Shown one piece after another: positions 57,135 through 64,000 of a stretch of DNA of 64,000 nt. The stretch covers positions 3,348,001 through 3,412,000 of the forward strand of contig NC_079242.1 in assembly GCF_028009165.1 (NCBI RefSeq), in the 5' to 3' direction. A program made the translations under genes and the position numbers. Source of the stretch: Akanthomyces muscarius. Taxonomy: Eukaryota; Ascomycota; Sordariomycetes; Hypocreales; Cordycipitaceae. Each line of letters opens with the position of its first letter. Within the stretch, counting starts at the first letter, position 1. The notes under the pieces were generated by a model. It was not told the DNA's origin. It saw only the letters and a list, made by a program, of their open reading frames with translations, and did no database searches.

Positions 57135-57466
57135 ATGTCTGACGAGCGCTCCTCTGGCCAGCCGGCTGCCGAAACCGCCGACTACGTTACAAAGGGGCAA
57201 GAGTCTATCCCCGTGCAGAATGATGACGCACCGGTAGAGGACCCTATCGATGAGGCAGAGGCGGACACGGACAAGCAACTTGGTAAGTCAACAAGATGTC
57301 GGGCTTCTGCGAAAATCTGTGTACATTGCTAATAAAAGTTCCAGAACAAGATGATGAGGAGGCAATTAGCGAGTCGAATATCTTGGACGAGAGGACAAGA
57401 GGCGCCAAGCCTGATGCAGGATCCTACGAAGAGCCTAGCGACACCGTGCCAGAATTGGAGAATTAG
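57135..57466 (+). CDS. Small acidic protein with CHZ-like histone-chaperone motif
   Basis: Exons 57135-57282 and 57345-57466; the intron 57283-57344 has GTAAGT donor, GCTAAT branch and TTCCAG acceptor, phase 1. The product is 89 aa and very acidic (DDAPVEDPIDEAEADTD, QDDEEAISESNILDERTRG, ending DTVPELEN). The segment ISESNILDERTRG resembles the core of the Chz1 histone H2A.Z-H2B chaperone motif (I...NII..GRRTRG) but is only partial. Similar short acidic proteins are annotated in other Hypocreales as histone chaperone domain proteins. An in-frame ATG at 57027 would add 36 residues rich in Arg/Ser/Thr that look like an organelle presequence, so the start is uncertain. The functional call is tentative; the splice structure is good. 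Confidence 0.6.
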
Positions 57467-58530
57467 GACTTGGTTAATTTTATACTGAATCCGATTTTTA
57501 TCGCATATAAGAAATAAGTGTAGATATGAATTAGTTTATGAAGCCTCGAGCGTAAGAATGTGCGGCGATAATCCATGGCGACGGGTTTGAACGGTTGGCA
57601 GAGGTTCTTCCCTCACGCCGAGCTCTTCTACTTGCCTGCTATATCGAGGGCAAATATTACAAAGCCGATGTCCGCAATTCGTTGTTCGGCTTAGTGATAT
57701 CTTTTCATAGCCAACCAGTCCGCATCCGCGTCATCGCGCAGCTCAGCAGTCGATTACAATATGTCCACATCACCTACGCGATTACTGCTAGACCTTCCGA
57801 TCCTCTCTGCGCCTATGGGGAGAGCTATCCATTTCCCATCGCCTGGCACCTTTCTAGAACTTCAATAGACATGATGTGATAATTGCTGTGCTATTTGTTG
57901 AAGCGAGGAATACGCAGGCAAGCCATTAGTAAAAGTGTGCTCGAGACAGTTTCATGTAGTATGAAACCTAAAGCTCCCTGGCGTGAAAGGGTCGACAGAC
58001 TGAGACTCCATCGTTCTGCAGGACTGGCAAAAAATCGAGCCGGCCAAGTGCACCATCATGCGTAAACTGAATAACGCTATGACTCTGAGACTAAATGAAG
58101 CTTACATGCTCTTGCGGGCAAAACAACGCGCAACTGATCGATTTGGATATTTCCAAAGACGAGGTACTCTACAAGTTTCAGAAACAAGGTAGAGAGCAGC
58201 AGTTATCCATACGGTCGGTAAGTGCCAGGCAAATGGGCTAGCGCCAGCGACTCAGCACATGGACGCTGCAAATTGCAGAGTTTCATCGTGAGCCTGGATC
58301 TGACAGTGACCACAAATCGAGGCTGCCAGTACTTGCATCTAATATATCGCTCAATGCGACGAGCAATGGCTCATCTCGAATAATATCTGATGACACAAAA
58401 ATAATGGTCCGCTCGCAATAAAAACATCGAGAGATAAGAATAAAATTGACGCTCTAATGAAGACTGAAGGCTGCAGGCGTGGAAAAATGTACTTCTTCAT
58501 AAATCAAGGAGATGGCAGATGCAAATTTGA
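57467..58530. other. Convergent 3' region between the CHZ-like gene and the ABCC gene
   Basis: AT-rich 3'-UTR-like sequence at 57470-57560; the rest has only short open frames without recognisable content. Confidence 0.45.
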
Positions 58531-61500
58531 CTAGTCCTGGTAGTTGTCCCAGTCCTCTACCTTCTCAATGTGGCCGCTTGCCATGTGTACTGTGCGATTG
58601 GAATCGGCGATAGTTTCTTCGCGGTGCGCGACCACGATAATCGTACAACCCCGAAAATAGCTCACCATCATCTGTCGTACTATCTGGTCCCGCCAGGTGT
58701 CCACACTGGCTGTCGCCTCATCCACTAACACGAGCCTGCTGTCAGTTAACCGACGACGTACAACAGCTCGTGCGATGCAGAATAATTGCCTTTCTCCCTG
58801 TGAGTAGCCGGCATCTTCTAAGGAAGCTTCCAGCCCACCTTTCGGTTGTAGCTGCTCCCAGATTCCTAAGCGTACAAGAGTCTCTTGAACGATCTGGTCC
58901 TTTCTCTCTAACTCGGCCTTCTCTTTTTCATCGCGAATTAGATTCATTTTATCAGGCCAGGTTTTTTCAAAAGGCAGTAGATTGTCCCGGATTGTGCCGT
59001 CCAATTCCACCACGTCTTGAGAGATGGTAATGATACGAGAGCGAAGTTGATCGGGCTGCGCCGTGGATATGTCCACTCCGTCAACCTCAATCGTGCCTTC
59101 GTACTCTAAGAATCCCAATAGTGAATATAACAGCGAAGATTTGCCGCTTCCTGTGCGTCCCATGACACCGATCTTCTTTCCTGGTGGAATTTGCAGAGAC
59201 ACATTTTGGAGGACAGGAGGCTGCTGATCTCGGTTGTCGCTCTTATATCGCGCGACCACATTGCGGAATTCAACTTTGCCAGTCTGAGGCCACTTCTCTG
59301 GCAGATCGATTGTTTCCTTCCTGACTTCTGTCGGGGTGTTGTTCAGGAAGTCCTGCAAACGTGACAGTGATCCAATCGAAGTTTCCATGACTGTCCAACG
59401 CAGGACACTCCTGTTAAAACTGGTGCCGAGGCTAATCAGATTTAGGAATGCAAGACCTGCCGCATTTTGAGAGCTTGAGTTTTTGATATACAACGACAGT
59501 ATAGCAAGAATGACTCCAACTGACGCAGCAAGAAGGTCTAGAACAAGACCTAGAAGAGCCTGAGCGCACAAGAGAAAATAAAAAGGCCGCTGTGATTGAT
59601 CAAGCAGCCGTAGGAACTGCGAAAAGCAGTGCTGCTGGCAACCAAAGCCTCGTATATAGACTAAGCCGGTGGAACTTTCCTTTAATGCTGTAACGAGTGG
59701 CGCTTGTGACTCGATATCAAGAAGGCGAAGCTGGCGTGATGTCCTGAGATAATATCGCTGTATCAAGTAGATAGCGAACACTACAACAGGGAGAATGGCG
59801 GTCATGTAGGTCGCGCCAGAAAGAATTGCTCCCATTTGAACAAGTGTAGTAAAAAGACAGTAAAACGTTGAGAAAACCGCACCGGGTAGGCGTTTCGAAA
59901 GCAATTCCATGTCTTGGCTGTATCGATTTAGAAGAGAGCCAGTGTCGGTGGTGCTCAAGAACCCCAATGTAGCTTGCGTGACAGCGCCGGTCAGTTGTTC
60001 ATGCAAACGGTTAGAAGCCCGCGGTGCCAGTATCAGAAATAGAGATAGCAAACAAAGAGCAGCAAAGAAACCAGCAGATGCAGATATAAGGGCATAGCCG
60101 ACAAGATATTGTCTGTTGGCGGGGAAGAACTCGATCCACAATCTCATGTAAATGGTGGGAAATGATTCCGCAATGGACATCACCATGAGAAGCAGCATCC
60201 ACAGAGACAATATGATACGTCCAATGGCATCGATCCATAACAAATACAACTTCGCGTCTCCCCGTTGGCGAGGATCTCTCGCACGTTGAACTCCAACAGT
60301 ATGACTGGCAGGCATTTGAATTGGTTTTTCCTCTGCCTTTTCACCCTCTTCATTGGTACAACCACCTCCGTGTCCGAGAAAGCCATCATGAAGCAGTTGC
60401 TTGACCTCCATCCGAACGTTGCCGTTTGGCTCGCAGGCTCTATATGAAACATGTCCATTACCGTCGAGGAGAAGAAGACTGTCGGCAATGTCGAGACATT
60501 CGGGCAGGTAACTGGAGAGCACAACTGTACAATTCCTCTGGCGTAAGAGGCCCCGCTCGCCACAAAGACCGAAAAGAATGTCAAGAGCGGTTCTTTTATC
60601 AAGAGCACTGAAAACATCATCCAAAACAATTACCCGTGTCCCGGCATCGACAGCATATACAGCTCTAGCAATCCCAATTCTTTGACGCTGTCCGCCACTT
60701 AGGCCAATGCCATCGCTTCCAATGACGTATAAATCGCCGTTGGGCAGTCGTTGAAGGTCATCGAGTAACTTGCAGTACTCAAGCACAAGATTATACCAAG
60801 TCGGTTTATATTCGCAGGCCCCAACAATGCAGTCACGGACAGTGACGTTGGACAGCCAAGTCTGTTGACCGCAAATGGCAATAGATTTGACAGTCTCGTC
60901 CATATAAAGCTTTCCGTCAAGAATTTCCGTCTCGCCCAACAGGCTATGTGCAAGGGTAGTCTTTCCGGAGCTTGTAGGACCAAGCATTACCACAACCGAA
61001 CACTCGAAAATAGAAAAATTGACACCAGAAAGTAATGGTTCTTTAACCCCCCGCGGGGCGATTGATGTGTTCTCGAAGCGCAGAAGGACGGAACTCCGAC
61101 CGATGGCATGTCCTGTCACGTTTTGCGAATCCGAGAAGGCTGGAGACTCCGGACTCCCAATGTCGCATGGGACTCGCGGATCAGTGTTCTCATCTTGACA
61201 AAGAAAGCCGCGAATTCTTTCAAAGCACCCTAACATCGCCATGGCGGAAGGGTACATCTTGACCAGTTTTGCCAAGGGATCTTGTACGAGGGAAACGATA
61301 CCAAGTATCGGATACACCATGTTCGCTGACATCTCCTCCCCGAATGTGTTCGTAAACAGTGCAGCCGTAACGACGATCACTGGTGTTATCATGTCCACCA
61401 TGATGGCTGACCCTAGCGACAAGGATTGAATGACGCGGTATCTCTTGGAGGCGGTAGTCTCAGCAACTCGGAGATGCTGTATGTATTCGGCTATTTTAGG

Positions 61501-62919
61501 CCCCAGTCCTAGACTTTTGATTGCAGGGAGCTGCGAGAGTGCCCGTGAGGTCTTTGCCACTCTAGCCTCAATGCTGAGATTCCAAAATCGTAGAGCTGGC
61601 CCCAGGTTTTTGCCGAATATGACGCCCAGTATTGTTGTGGTAACAAGTGGAATGAGGATAACCAAGCAGATCTCCTTGGTGAAAAAGGCCAGAAAATACA
61701 TTCCTAGGCCAGATTCAAGAATAGAGAACGGGATTTCAACCAAGTCAGGTAAACCCGTGACAATACTCTCGAAGTCGGCACTCATGAGAGTTATGGCCGA
61801 TTGCTTCCTTGCCTCGGACAATTTTAGCCGGTACGATTTGGCTGACATGTGGGAAAGCAGCGCGCCTCGCATTCGAACCACCAGGCGATTTTTCAAATGG
61901 GTGGTCACTGCTCGGGATACTGCAGCTCCACCGAATGAAAAGACTGTGGCAAGCACAAGACCGCCGCTCTTCTCGTCACTGCCAGATGAATCGTCAACAG
62001 AGCCTATCACGGAATACATGACGAATGGCTGAGAGAACGTGAACCCTGTCACGCAAAGGCGCGGAAGCACAACAATAAGTATGGCCCATTTCCATGCCAT
62101 GCAGCAGGATATGAACAGCGAGTGCTTCTTGGACTGTTTAGGCAGCGGCCAGTGACGCGATAGCTCATTAGAGAGCCGTTCGGAATGAAACTGCGGTCCC
62201 AGCTTACCCAAGTCGTCCATGGTAAGCACGCCTCGATAAGCAGTATTCATCATCGGCCGTAGGAAAAGAAAAAAGGTCCTCGTAAAAAATCCACTTGTCT
62301 CTTCGCCGCCAGCGTTGCTGCGAACCTGGGGATCGATGAGCAGGCTGCTCTTCGGTATTTCTTCGAGGACCAACAAAATGAGCCGGGCTGCAGCTGTGGC
62401 CGCTGCAACACCTCCAGAAGCGGCCATGTTGCGCACAATATAGGAACGAGCCTTGGTACCATCAATGAGGATTCCAGTGGCAAGATATAGGCCAAGAATG
62501 GCAGAGGTTCGAATAGCATGCCGGTGCTCGACATAGACAACAACCGCAATGGCTACAGCAGCGGCCAGCTCTAGAGAGACAGCCGCATACGTAGCCTCGG
62601 TCCGATCGTAGGATGAACATCTTAGGGCCAAACCTGTACTCTCTAGCAGAATGATGAGGAGAGAGACGCACTTAACCTGTTAGCTTCACATCTCTCGGTT
62701 AAGAAGACAGTTTCAGAACGAGCCATGTACCAGTTTGACCCATAGCAGTCTGCTGCGGCGAATTTGAACAGGATTTTGGCAGTAGTATAGAACGAGAGCC
62801 GACGCGAAGAAGATGAAAGAGGCAGATGGAAGAATCTGGAGAATTGATTCTTCAAAGTACAAGCTCAAATCAGGGATAGCCACGAGCGGCCAGAACGAGC
62901 CGTCCCCAGCGAATAACAT
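58531..62919 (-). CDS. ABCC (MRP-type) full ABC transporter
   Basis: Exons (minus) 62919-62731 and 62676-58531; the intron 62677-62730 (GTACAT...GCTAACAG) is phase 0 and joins LLWVKL to VKCVSLL. The product is 1444 aa. The N-terminus (MLFAGDGSFWPLVAIPDLSL) and early helices form TMD0, typical of fungal ABCC. NBD1: Walker A GPTSSGKTT (about 627), signature LSGGQRQRIGIARA (about 722), Walker B VIVLDDVFSALD. NBD2: Walker A GRTGSGKSS (about 1236), signature YSQGERQLFCIARA (about 1352), Walker B LVLVDEATASVD. NBD1 has Asp where NBD2 has the catalytic Glu after Walker B, the usual ABCC asymmetry. Role: ATP-driven export or vacuolar loading of conjugates, metabolites or peptides; substrate unknown. 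No upstream ATG in the same frame gives a better start. A secreted-peptide gene lies 316 bp upstream on the same strand. Confidence 0.93.
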
Positions 62920-63234
62920 CGTACACCTAAGCCCTGCGGAAACAGCCAAAGACGTCAACGTTGGTATAGATGTCAAGGTCTGCGAAAGGTTCACTTCTGA
63001 GGGCTGGGATAAGATTGGGGTGTGCCGCCAATGCCTTTACAGTGGGCGAATGCGGGGAAACGCAAGGCTTAGGCTAACCAAAGCAACGCTGTGCTAGTGG
63101 TCCTCATAACGCTGCACTGCTGTTTGCCGTCGCAGATTATTACGAGGAATCGGGGAGGATGTAACATTGCGCGTATTCCAACTTTCTAATCTAGCCAGAG
63201 CGTCTTGGAAACGAGAGCAAATAAAATTAGAACC
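62920..63234. promoter_or_regulatory. Promoter space of the ABCC gene
   Basis: 315 bp between the ABCC ATG and the stop of the small secreted-peptide gene. No clear TATA box. The ABCC frame stays open upstream of its ATG to about 62994, without another ATG. Confidence 0.4.
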
Positions 63235-63450
63235 CTACGAGTCGGGCCCCAGCCCCAGCACTTCTTCGGGAGATTCATCTCCAAAGGTTTTGTAAGTATC
63301 TCCACCTTGACCGAGAGTAATTGCCAATCCTGTTTGTGGTTAGCACATTGGGGGTTAATAGCGGGATGCGCTACGAAACTCACGGGGCCGAGCGGAAGCG
63401 GAGCTGGCGAGAGCCACGACTACACACAAAAAGGCTAGGATCTGCCGCAT
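63235..63450 (-). CDS. Small secreted peptide precursor, 53 aa
   Basis: Exons (minus) 63450-63384 and 63329-63235. The 54-nt intron has a consensus GTGAGT donor, a GCTAAC branch and an ACAG acceptor, phase 1. Exon 1 encodes MRQILAFLCVVVALASSASA, a textbook signal peptide with an A-x-A cleavage site after residue 20. The remaining 33 residues (RPRLAITLGQGGDTYKTFGD and ESPEEVLGLGPDS) are cysteine-free, Gly-rich and acidic toward the C-terminus, with no family I recognise. Without splicing the frame stops quickly, so the correct intron is the main evidence. No Kex2 dibasic site is present. It could be a secreted effector, a peptide signal, or chance. It lies on the same strand as, and just upstream of, the ABCC transporter. 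Confidence 0.5.
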
Positions 63451-64000
63451 GTCGTTCAAGGGGCAGCTTTGTCATAATGTCATGACGGAGGGAGAATAAG
63501 CTCGGTCGGGCACTGCAGCCCATGCATTTGTGGAAGTACCAACAAGACAGGGCCTGAGCTACATTGCCGACGCACATGAGTCTTTGTGTCGACCGATTAT
63601 GTGTAGAGTTTCTTGTCCTGCCTTTTCGGGTAAATGAGCGCCAGGGCTAAAGAACTAGCCAGGGTTATGGAGAAATGGCTTCACGTGGGGCGGTTAGCCG
63701 GAGCCTGGTTGGAAGGGAAGACAGGCTCGTGAAGCTTCCTATGATACAGACGTCTTTCTAGCGCCTACTGAGTAAGCTGCTTGCTTTCAAGCTGGCAGTT
63801 TTTCTTTTGTCCGTAAACTTTTCATGCTAGGAGGGCGAGTCGCATCAAACACTCGTCCTCTTCCTTTCCCGAGGAACCGTGCAGAGTATCGCTGGCGCGT
63901 GGGATGGTTTCCAGTACTGGCAAAAGTTTCGTTGGTAGCATCACCCGGATCGCCCCAATCTACAGCTTACTGGATGCAGCGCACGGAGCAACGTGGCTCC
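63451..64000. other. Right edge, no gene seen
   Basis: Upstream side of the small secreted-peptide gene. Neither strand shows a frame with family content, and no TATA box is evident within 150 bp of that ATG. Confidence 0.4.

Overview
The window is nuclear DNA of a filamentous ascomycete. Fungal-only families (Ste12 with fused C2H2 fingers, Gti1/Pac2, fungal ABCC) and short introns (mostly 48-150 nt, GTANGT-type donors, CTAAC-like branch sites) place it in the Sordariomycetes. Hypocreales is my best guess, but the genus cannot be fixed from sequence alone. I joined exons by hand; every splice join reported for the confident genes keeps frame from start to stop.

Left part (1-29.7 kb), conserved housekeeping and regulatory genes: the 3' part of a Ste12 transcription factor (+), the 40S assembly factor Faf1 (-), a proline-rich NPF-motif protein of unknown function (-), linker histone H1 (-, four exons), COPII coat subunit Sec24 (+), a microbial-type PARG domain protein (-), mitochondrial asparaginyl-tRNA synthetase (+), the cleavage/polyadenylation subunit Cft2 (-), and a Pac2-type WOPR transcription factor (-).

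Middle (29.7-43.9 kb): about 14.2 kb upstream of pac2 in which I can support no protein gene. It holds simple repeats, long homopolymers and two recurring short motifs.

Right-centre (43.9-51.7 kb): a KCTD-like BTB protein (+), the inner nuclear membrane protein Src1/Heh1 (+), ATP synthase subunit 4 (-) and the ribosome biogenesis factor Noc4 (+). The last two are divergent over 466 bp.

Right end (51.9-64 kb), accessory character: a 14-spanner-type MFS exporter (-), a broken aminoglycoside-phosphotransferase-fold gene with an in-frame stop and a frameshift (-), a possible decayed cysteine-rich secreted protein, a small acidic CHZ-like protein (+), a full ABCC transporter (-), and, just upstream of it on the same strand, a two-exon gene for a 53-residue secreted peptide too small for ordinary gene calling. 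The peptide beside two exporters is the most interesting local arrangement. No rRNA, CRISPR, intact transposon or convincing tRNA was seen.
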